From Streptomyces avicenniae (GTDB lineage: Bacteria > Actinomycetota > Actinomycetes > Streptomycetales > Streptomycetaceae), in contig NZ_JOEK01000015.1 in assembly GCF_000719135.1 (NCBI RefSeq), forward strand, positions 1-64,000: a stretch of DNA of 64,000 nt. Direction: 5' to 3'. Positions 28,296 to 36,586 of the stretch are shown here, piece after piece. The notes beneath the pieces were generated by a model, which searched no databases, had not been told where the DNA came from, and saw nothing but the letters and a program-made list of their open reading frames with translations. Both the position numbers and the translations under genes were made by a program. Each line of letters begins with the position of its first letter. Position 1 is the stretch's first letter.

Positions 28296-28849
28296 GAGGT
28301 ACTGTGCGAAATTCCCTGCGCCTGCCGGTGACCGGAGTCGCTGCGCTCCTTCTCCTGTCGGGATGCGCTGATGGCGCGAGCAGCAGCTACACCGTTCCCG
28401 ACCAGGTGTGCGATGCGTCGGCGACACCGGACGCGCTGGAGCCGCTGCTTCCCCCGGGTGAGGAATACAACGACGTGGTCGATGCCGCTGATGACGACGG
28501 CGGTCCTGAGCACTGCTCGATCTCGATCGACGGCCGAGAGTCCCTGCGCATGACCATCTACCTCTTCCCGGATTACACGGACCCGATGGAGTACGGGGTC
28601 AACTACGGGCGTGAGGAGACCCGTCGTGTCGAGATGGACGGTTTCGACGCCGCTCTGTGGCCGGACGGCATCCTGACCTATGTGCCCTGCTTCGCCGAGC
28701 GGGAAGGCGACCGTGGCACGCACATCGGTTTGCGTATCGAGGTCTTCCACGCACCGATCGACGACGACACCGAACGTGCTGAGTCGATGCGCGAGTTCGC
28801 GGGGGATTTCATCGCCGGGCTGAAGGAGAGCAAGGGCTGCGAGGTCTGA
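28292..28849 (+). CDS. Putative lipoprotein of the WXG-type module
   Basis: A 185-aa exported lipoprotein. The N-terminus is a basic start, a hydrophobic core and lipobox LLLSGC (Cys about residue 25), followed by SSSYTVPDQVCDASATP. The mature part has three more Cys and an acidic centre; no family is recognised. The ATG overlaps the stop of the WXG-type gene by 4 nt, so the two are co-translated. Confidence 0.75.
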   Translation: MRGTVRNSLRLPVTGVAALLLLSGCADGASSSYTVPDQVCDASATPDALEPLLPPGEEYNDVVDAADDDGGPEHCSISIDGRESLRMTIYLFPDYTDPMEYGVNYGREETRRVEMDGFDAALWPDGILTYVPCFAEREGDRGTHIGLRIEVFHAPIDDDTERAESMREFAGDFIAGLKESKGCEV

Positions 28850-28858
28850 CGGACCACG

Positions 28859-28927
28859 GCGCGCGAGCTGTGCGTGGCCTGAGCCGCGGCGGGGCGCCTC
28901 AGCCGCTGGTGTTCTCCGGGGCCACGG
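28859..28927. repeat. Direct repeat copy B (displaced 3' end of acdH)
   Basis: The second copy of the flanking repeat. It carries a dead fragment of the last eight codons and stop of acdH plus the original downstream sequence that runs into the end of the convergent lipoprotein gene. The 16-nt block at 28901-28916 is missing from copy A. Confidence 0.85.
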
Positions 28928-29537
28928 GATCGACCGGCGCGCCGTCGCCGACGTCGGGGAGGTCGCCGCGTTCGACGGGGGGCGGCGGGTCGGTGAGTTC
29001 TGGCAGCGCCGCGTCCAGCTCGTCCGCGTCGGCCGGGTGCGCCGCCGCGAGCGCCTCGTCCAGGACCTCCGGGGGCACCGACGCGTCCCCGATCACCGTG
29101 ACGAGGTGGCCGTCCGCCAGGCGCGCACGCTGCTCGCCCGCGCCGTCGCTCGGCGAGACGGTCCACGTCTCCCCGTCCGTCGCACAGAACGCGTTCCCGC
29201 CGCCGGTCAGCACGGCGCACAGGTCGTCGGCGGCGCCCTCCGGCGCGTGATCGACCGTCAGGCGGAACACCGCGCCGCCCTCGCCGACGTAACTGCTCTG
29301 GAAACCGCTCTCGTTGAGCGGCCCCGCCGACTGGACGGCCAGGGTGAAGCCCGGCGTCTCGGTCACCCAGACCATGTCCACCGACGTCTCCAGGGCCTCC
29401 GCCCGCGCCACCAGGTCCGCGTCCACCGCGCCCCCGCCGCCGCCCGACGCCCCGTCCTCCTCGCCGCAGCCCGCGAGCCCGAGCCCCAGCACGGCCAGCA
29501 GCGGTACGGCGGCGATCCCTCCCCCTGTGCGTCTCAT
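28899..29537 (-). CDS. Putative lipoprotein
   Basis: A 212-aa lipoprotein: MRRTGGG start, hydrophobic core AAVPLLAVLGLGL, lipobox LAGC, then a Gly/Asp-rich linker. The mature domain has two Cys (LCAVLTGGGNAFC) that could pair, and an acidic Pro-rich end. No family is recognised. ATG 29537 is preferred over an upstream GTG because it gives a compact signal peptide and avoids overlap with the LysR gene, whose stop is 7 nt upstream. Confidence 0.75.
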   Translation of the reverse strand: MRRTGGGIAAVPLLAVLGLGLAGCGEEDGASGGGGGAVDADLVARAEALETSVDMVWVTETPGFTLAVQSAGPLNESGFQSSYVGEGGAVFRLTVDHAPEGAADDLCAVLTGGGNAFCATDGETWTVSPSDGAGEQRARLADGHLVTVIGDASVPPEVLDEALAAAHPADADELDAALPELTDPPPPVERGDLPDVGDGAPVDPVAPENTSG

Positions 29538-29544
29538 GCGCCCA

Positions 29545-30447
29545 TCATGCGCCACGCGACCCGATCACCCGGCGGCAGGCCCGCACATACCCGCGCACGA
29601 GCGGCCTGGCGTCGTCCGCCCGCCAGGCGAGCGCCAGGCGGCCCGGCGTCAGGCCGTCCACGGGCCGCGTGACGACGCCGCCACGCGTCAGCAGCGGCGC
29701 GTTCCCCTCGGCCAGCAGGACGACGCCCCGGCCGTCCACCAGCGCCTCGTACGTCTCGTCAGGCCCGGAGACGACCGCGCCTATCCGCGCGGGCCGCCCG
29801 CCCCGCTCCGCCGTCGCGAGCCAGTGGGCGCGCAGCTCGGCGGCCTTCTCCGGCAGCGCGAGGAACGGCTCGTCCAGCAGGTCCGCCATGACCACGCGCT
29901 CCCTGGCGGCCAGCGGATGGTCCGCGGGAAGCGCCACGAGGCGCTGCTCCTCGGCCACCACGAGCGACGCGTACCTGGCCGGATCCGGCAGGGGCAGCCA
30001 GACGAACGCGAGGTCGCTCGACCCGTCCGCGAGCCCCGCCGTCGGGTCCTCCCAGCCGACCTGCCGCAGCCGCAGCTCCGCCTCGGGGAACCCGGCCGTG
30101 AACCGCGACCTGACGGCGGGCAGCAGCCCCGACCTGCCGGGGCTGGTGGACATGCCGATCACCAGCGTCGCCCGCTGCTCCGCCTTCGCCGTCTCCACCG
30201 CCGACCACGCGGCCTCCCCGGCCGCCAGGACCCGCCGCGCGTGCGGCAGCAGCGCGGCGCCCACCGGCGTCAGCCGCACGGGCCCCCGCCCGCGCACGAG
30301 GAGCGGCGCGCCGAGCTGCCGCTCCAGCGCCCGGATCTGCTTGCTGAGCGCGGGCTGCGAGACGTAGAGACGTTCCGCCGCCCGGGTGAAGTGCAGCTCC
30401 TCCGCCACCGCCACGAAATACCGCAGGTCCCGCGCGTGCACGTCCAT
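29545..30447 (-). CDS. LysR-family transcriptional regulator
   Basis: A 300-aa LysR regulator. The N-terminal winged HTH reads DLRYFVAVAEELHFTRAAERLYVSQPALSKQIRALERQLGAPLLVR (in pieces, residues 6-52), followed by the periplasmic-binding-like effector domain. It is divergent from an SDR gene, its likely target. The inducer is unknown. Confidence 0.9.
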   Translation of the reverse strand: MDVHARDLRYFVAVAEELHFTRAAERLYVSQPALSKQIRALERQLGAPLLVRGRGPVRLTPVGAALLPHARRVLAAGEAAWSAVETAKAEQRATLVIGMSTSPGRSGLLPAVRSRFTAGFPEAELRLRQVGWEDPTAGLADGSSDLAFVWLPLPDPARYASLVVAEEQRLVALPADHPLAARERVVMADLLDEPFLALPEKAAELRAHWLATAERGGRPARIGAVVSGPDETYEALVDGRGVVLLAEGNAPLLTRGGVVTRPVDGLTPGRLALAWRADDARPLVRGYVRACRRVIGSRGA

Positions 30448-30460
30448 AACCCATGGCTAT
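30446..30460. promoter_or_regulatory. Possible LysR box (T-N11-A)
   Basis: ATAACCCATGGCTAT fits the T-N11-A rule with inverted ends and overlaps the LysR start codon. Such short boxes are common by chance, so this is a weak call. Confidence 0.35.
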
Positions 30461-30543
30461 CACCGCAGATCTTGGACGCGCAAGGGGGGACGGCGCGAGG
30501 GTGGGGATGCCCGGGGAGAGGCCCCGGGCGCAGGGAGGGACAC

Positions 30544-31371
30544 ATGAGCAGGGTCTGGTTCGTCACGGGCGCCAACAGCGGGTTCGGCCGCGCGATCGCC
30601 GAGGCGGCCGTCGCCGCGGGGGACGTCGTGGTCGCCACCGCGCGGCGGGTCGCCACGCTCACCGACCTGGTGGCGGCGCACCCCGACCAGGTGGAGGCCA
30701 TGACGCTCGACGTCACCGACGGGCAGGGCATCAGGGCCACGGTCGCCGACGTCCTGAAACGGCACGGCCGCATCGACGTCCTCGTCAACAACGCGGGACG
30801 CACCCACGTCGGCGCCTTCGAGGAGACCACCGAGAAGGAGCTGCGGGACCTCTTCGAGATCCATCTCTTCGGCCCCGCCGAGCTGACCAGGGCCGTCCTG
30901 CCGTCGATGCGGGAACGCGGCTCGGGCGCCATCGTCCAGATCAGCAGCTTCGGCGGCCAGACGACCTTCGCGGGCTTCTCCGCCTACGGCGCCACGAAGT
31001 TCGCCCTGGAAGGGCTGTCGGAGGGCCTGGCCGACGAGGTCGCGCCGCTCGGCGTGAAGGTGCTCGTCGTGGAGCCAGGGGCGTTCCGCACCGGCCTGTT
31101 CGGCAACGGCAGCGCCAGCGCGCCGCTGCCCGCGTACGAGGACACCGTGGGCCCGATCCGCCGGATGGTCGAGTCGGGCGACGGCACCCAGCCGGGCGAT
31201 CCCGCCAAGGCCGCCGCCGCGATCCTCACGGCGCTCGACGCGCCGAGGACGCCGCTGCGCCTCCCGCTGGGCGCCGACGCCGTGGACGCCATCACCAGCC
31301 ACCTCGACGCGGTGCGCGAGGAGCTGACCGCCTGGGAGGCCACCGCCCTGTCCACGGCCTTCGACGACTGA
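30544..31371 (+). CDS. Short-chain dehydrogenase/reductase
   Basis: A 275-aa classical SDR: cofactor loop TGANSGFGRAIAE (residues 8-20), NNAG at about 82, catalytic Ser in ISSFGG and YGATK with Tyr and Lys. It is an NAD(P)-dependent oxidoreductase of unknown substrate. ATG 30544 has GGGAGGGA upstream. It is divergent from, and probably controlled by, the LysR gene. Confidence 0.9.
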   Translation: MSRVWFVTGANSGFGRAIAEAAVAAGDVVVATARRVATLTDLVAAHPDQVEAMTLDVTDGQGIRATVADVLKRHGRIDVLVNNAGRTHVGAFEETTEKELRDLFEIHLFGPAELTRAVLPSMRERGSGAIVQISSFGGQTTFAGFSAYGATKFALEGLSEGLADEVAPLGVKVLVVEPGAFRTGLFGNGSASAPLPAYEDTVGPIRRMVESGDGTQPGDPAKAAAAILTALDAPRTPLRLPLGADAVDAITSHLDAVREELTAWEATALSTAFDD

Positions 31372-31391
31372 TCCACCGCCCCCACGACACG

Positions 31392-31415
31392 TTCCTGCCC
31401 GATATCGGGCAGGAA
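31392..31415. promoter_or_regulatory. Perfect 24-bp palindrome
   Basis: Two 12-nt perfect arms (TTCCTGCCCGAT and its complement) without a spacer, centred on GATATC. It lies 21 nt after the SDR stop and 2 nt upstream of a -35 element, so it is either an operator or activator site for the following gene or a hairpin ending the SDR transcript. A zero-length loop makes the operator reading more likely. Confidence 0.6.
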
Positions 31416-31417
31416 TG

Positions 31418-31446
31418 TTGCGAAAGAGAGCCGTCCTCCCCAGTAT
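31418..31446 (+). promoter_or_regulatory. Putative leaderless promoter
   Basis: TTGCGA (31418-31423), 17 nt, CAGTAT (31441-31446), then 6 nt to GTG 31453. Confidence 0.6.
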
Positions 31447-31452
31447 CGAGAG

Positions 31453-31734
31453 GTGCCAGAACGCCGTACGCCACCACCGCACGAGGACCTCGTGGACCAC
31501 CTGGTGCGCAGCACGCCGCTCTCCCGCGGTGAGGCTGCCCGGGTGGTTCTCGACGTCCTGGCGTACTTCGACGAGACGCCGGAGGAGTTCGTCCGCAGGC
31601 GCCACCGCGAGCTGCAGGCGGGCGGGCTGACCAACGACGCCATCTTCGGGCGCATCACGGACGAGCTGCCGCGCCGCGCCGTGGCGCCGCCTGACCTGTC
31701 CCTGCGGCAGCTGCGGCGCATCGTGTACGGATAG
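31453..31734 (+). CDS. Conserved small hypothetical protein (93 aa)
   Basis: A 93-aa soluble basic protein with a helical N-terminal half (EDLVDHLVRSTPLSRGEAARVVLDVLAYF in pieces) and a C-terminal half ending SLRQLRRIVYG. No named family is recalled; the Arg-rich C-terminal helices could bind nucleic acid. The GTG start follows a good leaderless promoter. It sits 40 nt before glmS and may be co-transcribed with it. Confidence 0.65.
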   Translation: MPERRTPPPHEDLVDHLVRSTPLSRGEAARVVLDVLAYFDETPEEFVRRRHRELQAGGLTNDAIFGRITDELPRRAVAPPDLSLRQLRRIVYG

Positions 31735-31774
31735 GAACGGAACATCCGGCCTGCGGGCCGTGGGAGGAACGCCC

Positions 31775-33595
31775 ATGTGTGGAATCGTCGGGTACATCGG
31801 CAGGCGGGACGTCGCGCCCCTCCTGCTGGAGGGACTGCAACGGCTGGAGTACCGGGGCTACGACTCGGCCGGTATCGCGATCCAGAACAGCGGCCGGGGC
31901 GGCGGGCTCAAGGTCGTGAAGAACGCCGGGCGCGTCCGCGACCTGGAGGCGAAGGTCCCCGCACGCTTCGCCGGGACGACCGGCATCGCCCACACCCGCT
32001 GGGCCACGCACGGCGCGCCCAACGACACCAACGCCCACCCCCACCTCGACGCGCTGGGCGAGATCGCCGTCGTCCACAACGGCATCATCGACAACTCGGC
32101 CGAGCTGCGCGCCAAGCTGGCCGCCGACGGCGTCGAGCTGGCGTCGGACACCGACACCGAGGTCCTCGCCCACCTCGTCGCCCGCGCCCAGGCGGACACG
32201 CTGGAGGGCAAGGTCCGCGAGGCGCTGCGGCACATCGAGGGCACGTACGGCATCGCCGTCCTGCACGCCGCGTTCCCCGACCGCATCGTCGTGGCGCGCA
32301 ACGGCTCGCCCGTCGTCCTCGGCATCGGCGAGAAGGAGATGTTCGTCGCCTCGGACGTCGCCGCCCTCGTCAGCCACACGCGGCAGGTCATCACGCTGGA
32401 CGACGGCGAGATGGCCACCCTGAAGGCCGACGACTACCGCACGTACACCACGGACGGCAGCCGCACCGCCACCTCGCCGACCACCGTGGAGTGGGCCGCC
32501 GAGAGCTGGGACATGGGCGGCCACGACACGTACATGCACAAGGAGATCGCCGAGCAGCCCGAGGCCGTGGACCGGGTGCTGCGCGGCAGGATCGACGACC
32601 GGTTCGCGACCGTGCGGCTCGGCGGCCTGAACCTCGACCCGAGGGCGGCGCGCGCCGTCCGGCGGGTGAAGATCCTCGGCTGCGGCTCGGCGTACCACGC
32701 GGGCCTCATCGGCGCGCAGCTGATCGAGGAGCTGGCCCGTATCCCGGCGGACGCCGAGCCCGCGAGCGAGTTCCGCTACCGGAACGCCGTCGTGGACCCC
32801 GACACGCTGTACATCGCCACCAGCCAGTCGGGCGAGACGTACGACACCCTCGCCGCCGTGCAGGAGCTGAAGCGCAAGGGCGCGATGGTGCTGGGCGTGG
32901 TGAACGTCGTCGGCAGCGCCATCGCCCGCGAGACGGACGGCGGGGTGTACGTGCACGCGGGCCCCGAGGTGTGCGTCGTGTCCACGAAGTGCTTCACCAA
33001 CACGGCGGTGGCGTTCGCCCTCCTCGCCCTGCACCTGGGCCGCATCAGGGACCTGTCGGTCGCGGACGGCCGCCGCATCATCGAGGGCCTGCGGAAGCTC
33101 CCCGAGCAGATCTCGGCGATCCTGCGCGAGGAGGAGCGCATCGCGAAGCTGGCCGCCGAGCTGGCCGAGGCGAAGAGCATGCTGTTCGTCGGGCGGGTGC
33201 GCGGCTTCCCCGTGGCCAAGGAGGCGTCCCTGAAGCTCAAGGAGGTCTCCTACATCCACGCGGAGGCGTATCCGGCCTCCGAGCTGAAGCACGGGCCGCT
33301 GGCGCTGATCGAGCCCGCCGTGCCGACGGTGGCGATCATCCCGAACGACGAGCTGGTGGACAAGAACCGCGCGACGCTTGAGGAGATCAAGGCCCGCAGC
33401 GGCCGGATCGTCGCCGTGGCGCACGAGGAGCAGGCGAAGGCGGACGAGACGCTCGTCGTGCCCTGCAACGAGCCGGAGCTGGACCCGATCCTGATGGGCA
33501 TCCCGCTCCAACTGCTGGCCTACCACACGGCGCTCGCGCTGGGCCGGGACATCGACAAGCCGCGCAACCTCGCGAAGTCCGTCACGGTCGAGTGA
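31775..33595 (+). CDS. glmS: Glutamine-fructose-6-phosphate aminotransferase (isomerizing)
   Basis: A 606-aa GlmS: makes glucosamine-6-phosphate, the first step of peptidoglycan amino-sugar synthesis. The catalytic Cys2 follows the start (MCGIVGYIG); the glutaminase domain has HTRWATHG. Two SIS domains follow, with CGSAYHAG and SQSGETYDT, and the end reads PRNLAKSVTVE. GGGAGG lies upstream of ATG 31775. Nothing like the glmS ribozyme is seen upstream. Streptomycetes often have two glmS genes; this could be the second. Confidence 0.95.
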   Translation: MCGIVGYIGRRDVAPLLLEGLQRLEYRGYDSAGIAIQNSGRGGGLKVVKNAGRVRDLEAKVPARFAGTTGIAHTRWATHGAPNDTNAHPHLDALGEIAVVHNGIIDNSAELRAKLAADGVELASDTDTEVLAHLVARAQADTLEGKVREALRHIEGTYGIAVLHAAFPDRIVVARNGSPVVLGIGEKEMFVASDVAALVSHTRQVITLDDGEMATLKADDYRTYTTDGSRTATSPTTVEWAAESWDMGGHDTYMHKEIAEQPEAVDRVLRGRIDDRFATVRLGGLNLDPRAARAVRRVKILGCGSAYHAGLIGAQLIEELARIPADAEPASEFRYRNAVVDPDTLYIATSQSGETYDTLAAVQELKRKGAMVLGVVNVVGSAIARETDGGVYVHAGPEVCVVSTKCFTNTAVAFALLALHLGRIRDLSVADGRRIIEGLRKLPEQISAILREEERIAKLAAELAEAKSMLFVGRVRGFPVAKEASLKLKEVSYIHAEAYPASELKHGPLALIEPAVPTVAIIPNDELVDKNRATLEEIKARSGRIVAVAHEEQAKADETLVVPCNEPELDPILMGIPLQLLAYHTALALGRDIDKPRNLAKSVTVE

Positions 33596-33642
33596 GGCCG
33601 GTGGGGCGCGGGGCGGGGCGCTGAGCGTCCCCCGCACACGGC

Positions 33643-33691
33643 GGCGGCCCCCGGGGAGTGCGTGCCACCATACGCACCCCCGGGGGCCGCC
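33643..33691 (+). terminator. Hairpin terminator after glmS
   Basis: A long stem (GGCGGCCCCCGGGG arm against CCCCGGGGGCCGCC, with TGCGT/ACGCA extending toward the loop and one bulged base), 47 nt after the glmS stop. Confidence 0.8.
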
Positions 33692-34090
33692 ATGTGCGCC
33701 GGCGTCGCCCATTACGCCGGCTGGGATAAGCCGCGGCCGGGTCCGTCACCTCCCGACCGGCGGCCCAAAGCGGTACCGGGACCGGTTCTGTCGAGCCGGT
33801 GACCCTGTTATGCCCATCACAAACGCACAATCCACCCGCAGCGGCCGGAAAATTTGGTGAATGCTCCGTGCGCGGGCCGCACAGCGCCTCCCGTTCCGGT
33901 GAACACGCAGGCCGGAGCCCCGCGCGGACGCCAGGACGTGCCGTCCCGGACTTCGGCGGGGGCGTGGAGACGCTGGGGACTTCCGTGGGATTCCGGGGAG
34001 CGCCGGGGGATTCCGGGCGCTCCTGTGGCCGTCACGGGCGTGGCGGGGGAGGGCCGCGGCGGCGGCCGGTGCGTACGGGGCCCGCGGGCG
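33692..34090. other. Intergenic region with no recognised gene
   Basis: About 400 nt between the glmS terminator and the universal stress gene. The part at 33810-33865 is A/T-rich for this genome and promoter-like on either strand (for example TAACAG on the minus strand), but no product with family resemblance or a ribosome site was found. A small RNA cannot be excluded. Confidence 0.4.
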
Positions 34091-34612
34091 TTACGGGATG
34101 ACGATCACCGGGCGGCGCGCGCGGCGGGCCAGCCTGCCGGACACGGAGCCGAAGAGGCGTCCCAGCAGGCCGTGGGTCGTGCCGACGACGATGGCGTCGG
34201 CGACGAACTCGCGGCCGACCTCCTCCAGCTCGTGGCAGATGTCGCCGCCGCGCTCCAGCAGCACCCAGGGCACGTCCGACAGGTGCTCGGCGCAGGCCAG
34301 TTCGAGGCCGAGCAGCTCGGTCCTGTGGTCGGGGACGTCCACCAGCGCCGGCGGCTCGCAGCCCGCCCAGACGGTCGTCGGCAGCCGGTTGGCCACATGG
34401 ACGATGATCAGCCCGCAGTGGGAGCGCCTGGCCATGCCGACGGCGTAGGCGAGGGCGCGTTCACTGGACGTGGATCCGTCGAAACCCACGACCACACCGT
34501 GCTGGAAGGCGGGATCTCGTGGCGTGCACGTGTCTCCCGCCGGTTCGGGTGTGGACGACGGATCGGCGACGCGCCTGTGATCCGCTGGTTCGTGGAACTC
34601 GTATCCGGCCAT
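34091..34612 (-). CDS. Universal stress protein (UspA family)
   Basis: A 173-aa single-domain Usp. The core strand is VVVGFDGSTSSERALAYAVGMA (residues 40-62) and the ATP-type glycine pattern is VVGTTHGLLGRLFGSVSGRLARRA followed by RRPVIVIP. A 35-residue flexible N-terminus precedes it. Usp proteins help survival in stationary phase or hypoxia. It lies next to the long adpA upstream region. Confidence 0.88.
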   Translation of the reverse strand: MAGYEFHEPADHRRVADPSSTPEPAGDTCTPRDPAFQHGVVVGFDGSTSSERALAYAVGMARRSHCGLIIVHVANRLPTTVWAGCEPPALVDVPDHRTELLGLELACAEHLSDVPWVLLERGGDICHELEEVGREFVADAIVVGTTHGLLGRLFGSVSGRLARRARRPVIVIP

Positions 34613-35412
34613 CGGTGCCTCAGCGGTGAGTCAGTGAGGAAGCCTCGTGGGTGCCGACGAAGGGCGTGGGACGCGGAGGGAGGAGACGGATGACGAGAAC
34701 CTCGAGAACGTCGAGAACCTCGAGAACGTCGAGAACGTTGAAACTTCGAGAATCCGGTACATACGTCTCACTTCCACCGGTTCCACTCCCAGGGTACGGC
34801 GTCGGTTACCTGGTGCCCAGGGATGTTCCGTACAACCCCTGAAACCAAACCCTCCGCCGTGACCGAGCAGCATGCCCCAACCGGCCCCGGCGACGCAATC
34901 CTTTCGGACACCTGGCGATACGGGCGCTGCCTGTGCGTGACCGCGCGCCGGGGGGCGGCGCCCCCTGTTCTTGACATGTCCCCCCTGCCTGCGCCGATGC
35001 GCCTGCCGCGCGCCCCCGGCCTCGGGCCACGACGGGGCGGCGCGCGGCCGTGTCGGGGGTACTGTCGTGCGGATGCCTGCCATTTTCGGCCAACTTCCCC
35101 TGCTCGGCCGCACCCTGCCCACCGGCCGCGCCAACCCCTCGGGTATACCGGGGAGACGCTCCGCGCCCGGGCGCCCAGGGCCGTCGCGGGCCCGGCACAG
35201 GGGGAGACGGGGGAAGGCGTACTTCCCCCAACTGCTCGCGCGTGTAACGCTTCCAGATCGAATGCTTCGCGCCACGTTGTCATGTCGATATAGCGCCGAG
35301 TGATGAACTTGTCCCGCCGACCTCACCTGACACAGTAGATTCGATCTTGGCAATCACGTCGGGGGAAACGTGCAGGACCGAGAGGATGCGACGACCGAGG
35401 GAACTGAGGAGC
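34613..35412. other. Long non-coding region upstream of adpA
   Basis: About 800 nt between usp and adpA with no gene I can support. It contains a 9-nt tandem repeat array (34694-34755), a TTGACA at 34971-34976 without a convincing -10, and an A/T-richer stretch at 35230-35370 with TTGTCC (35309-35314) and CAGTAG (35333-35338) that is the likeliest adpA promoter. Long upstream regions that integrate several regulators are known for adpA in streptomycetes. Confidence 0.5.
34694..34755. repeat. 9-nt tandem repeat array (CGAGAAC[C/G]T)
   Basis: Five tandem units alternate CGAGAACCT and CGAGAACGT, followed by a decayed 8-nt unit TGAAACTT and CGAGAATCC. The period of 9 keeps every frame open, which creates spurious low-complexity ORFs on both strands. 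The array lies 660-720 nt upstream of adpA. Confidence 0.85.
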
Positions 35413-36522
35413 ATGAGCCAGGACCCAACGCACGGCCCCGAGCCAGCCGTCAAGCTCGCCGCCCGACGCCGCCGCGAAGTCGTCGCGGTGCTGCTGTTCA
35501 GCGGCAGTCCAATGTTCGAAAGCTCCATTCCGCTGTCCGTCTTCGGCATCGACCGCCAGGACGCCGGGGTCCCGCGCTACCGGCTGCTCGCCTGTGCCGG
35601 TGAGGAGGGGCCGCTGCGCACCACCGGCGGGCTGGAACTGCGCGCGCCGTACGGCCTCGGGGCCGTCGCGCGCGCCGGAACGGTGATCGTCCCCGCGTGG
35701 CGGTCGATCACCGGCCCGCCGCCCGCCGCCGCGCTGGCCGCGCTGCGGCGCGCCCACAGCGAGGGCGCGCGGATCGTCGGCCTGTGCACGGGCGCGTTCG
35801 CCCTGGGGGCCGCCGGGCTCCTGGACGGCCGCCCCGCGACCACGCACTGGATGTACGCGCCGACGCTCGCCAAGCGCTACCCGTCCGTCCACGTGGACCC
35901 GCGGGAACTGTTCGTGGACGACGGCGACATCCTGACCTCGGCGGGCACCGCCGCCGGGATCGACCTGTGTCTGCACATCGTCCGTCAGGACCACGGCCCG
36001 GAGGCGGCGGCGGCCCTGGCCCGCCGCCTGGTGCTGCCGCCCCGCCGGGGCAACGGCACCTCGGAGCCCGCGCAGCACCGGCACCTCGATCGGTCTTTAC
36101 CGGAGGACATCGGGGCCGACCCGCTGGCCGAGGTGGTGGCCTGGGCGCTGGAGCACCTCCACGAGCAGTTCGACGTGGAGACGCTCGCCGCCCGCGCGTA
36201 CATGAGCCGGCGGACCTTCGACCGCCGCTTCAGGTCGCTGACCGGGAGCGCGCCGCTCCAGTGGCTGATCACGCAGCGCGTGCTCCAGGCGCAGCGGCTG
36301 CTTGAGGTGTCCGACTACTCGGTGGACGAGGTGGCGGGGCGCTGCGGCTTCCGGTCGCCGGTGGCCCTGCGCGGCCACTTCAGGCGGCAGCTGGGGGCCT
36401 CCCCTGCGGCCTACCGGGCGGCGTACCGGGCCAGGCAGCAGGACACCGGCGGGCGGGCCAAGCCCGTCGTGGACGGGTTCACGGCCCGGGTGCCTGGCCA
36501 GCGCAGCCGTCCCCCGGCCTGA
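35413..36522 (+). CDS. adpA: AdpA-type developmental regulator (AraC family)
   Basis: A 369-aa AdpA: an N-terminal DJ-1/GATase1-like dimerisation domain ([36 protein letters not shown] in pieces; [37 protein letters not shown] in pieces) and a C-terminal AraC/XylS double HTH from about residue 240 ([44 protein letters not shown]). AdpA is the master switch of streptomycete differentiation and antibiotic production. ATG 35413 has GAGGAG 2-7 nt upstream and gives MSQDPTHGP. Leu229 in the interdomain linker is encoded by TTA. orn follows, as in other streptomycetes. Confidence 0.95.
   Translation: MSQDPTHGPEPAVKLAARRRREVVAVLLFSGSPMFESSIPLSVFGIDRQDAGVPRYRLLACAGEEGPLRTTGGLELRAPYGLGAVARAGTVIVPAWRSITGPPPAAALAALRRAHSEGARIVGLCTGAFALGAAGLLDGRPATTHWMYAPTLAKRYPSVHVDPRELFVDDGDILTSAGTAAGIDLCLHIVRQDHGPEAAAALARRLVLPPRRGNGTSEPAQHRHLDRSLPEDIGADPLAEVVAWALEHLHEQFDVETLAARAYMSRRTFDRRFRSLTGSAPLQWLITQRVLQAQRLLEVSDYSVDEVAGRCGFRSPVALRGHFRRQLGASPAAYRAAYRARQQDTGGRAKPVVDGFTARVPGQRSRPPA
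36097..36099 (+). promoter_or_regulatory. TTA (bldA) codon in adpA
   Basis: Codon 229, Leu in DRSLPED between the two domains, is TTA. In known adpA genes a TTA at this linker makes AdpA synthesis depend on the bldA tRNA. Confidence 0.93.
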
Positions 36523-36533
36523 ACGACCGCGCA

Positions 36534-36564
36534 GCGCGACGGACCGGCGACCGGTCCGTCGCGC
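36534..36564 (+). terminator. Hairpin between adpA and orn
   Basis: A 14-bp perfect stem (GCGCGACGGACCGG arm) with a 3-nt loop, 11 nt after the adpA stop; it ends 9 nt before the orn -10 element. Confidence 0.75.
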
Positions 36565-36573
36565 AGCGCGACG

Positions 36574-36579
36574 TAAGGT
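36574..36579 (+). promoter_or_regulatory. Leaderless -10 element of orn
   Basis: TAAGGT followed by 7 nt and the ATG of orn; no ribosome site is present. Confidence 0.6.
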
Positions 36580-36586
36580 TGTTCGC

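Noticed and set aside
31735..31774. glmS ribozyme upstream of glmS
   Set aside because: Only 40 nt separate the preceding gene from glmS, with none of the ribozyme core; it belongs to Firmicutes.
33692..34090. Plus- and minus-strand small ORFs between glmS and usp
   Set aside because: No family resemblance, no ribosome site, and they overlap A/T-rich promoter-like sequence or the opposite strand of usp.
34647..34862. Small ORFs through the 9-nt repeat (NLENVENLENVENVE and similar)
   Set aside because: A 9-nt repeat leaves all frames open; no ribosome site or family support.
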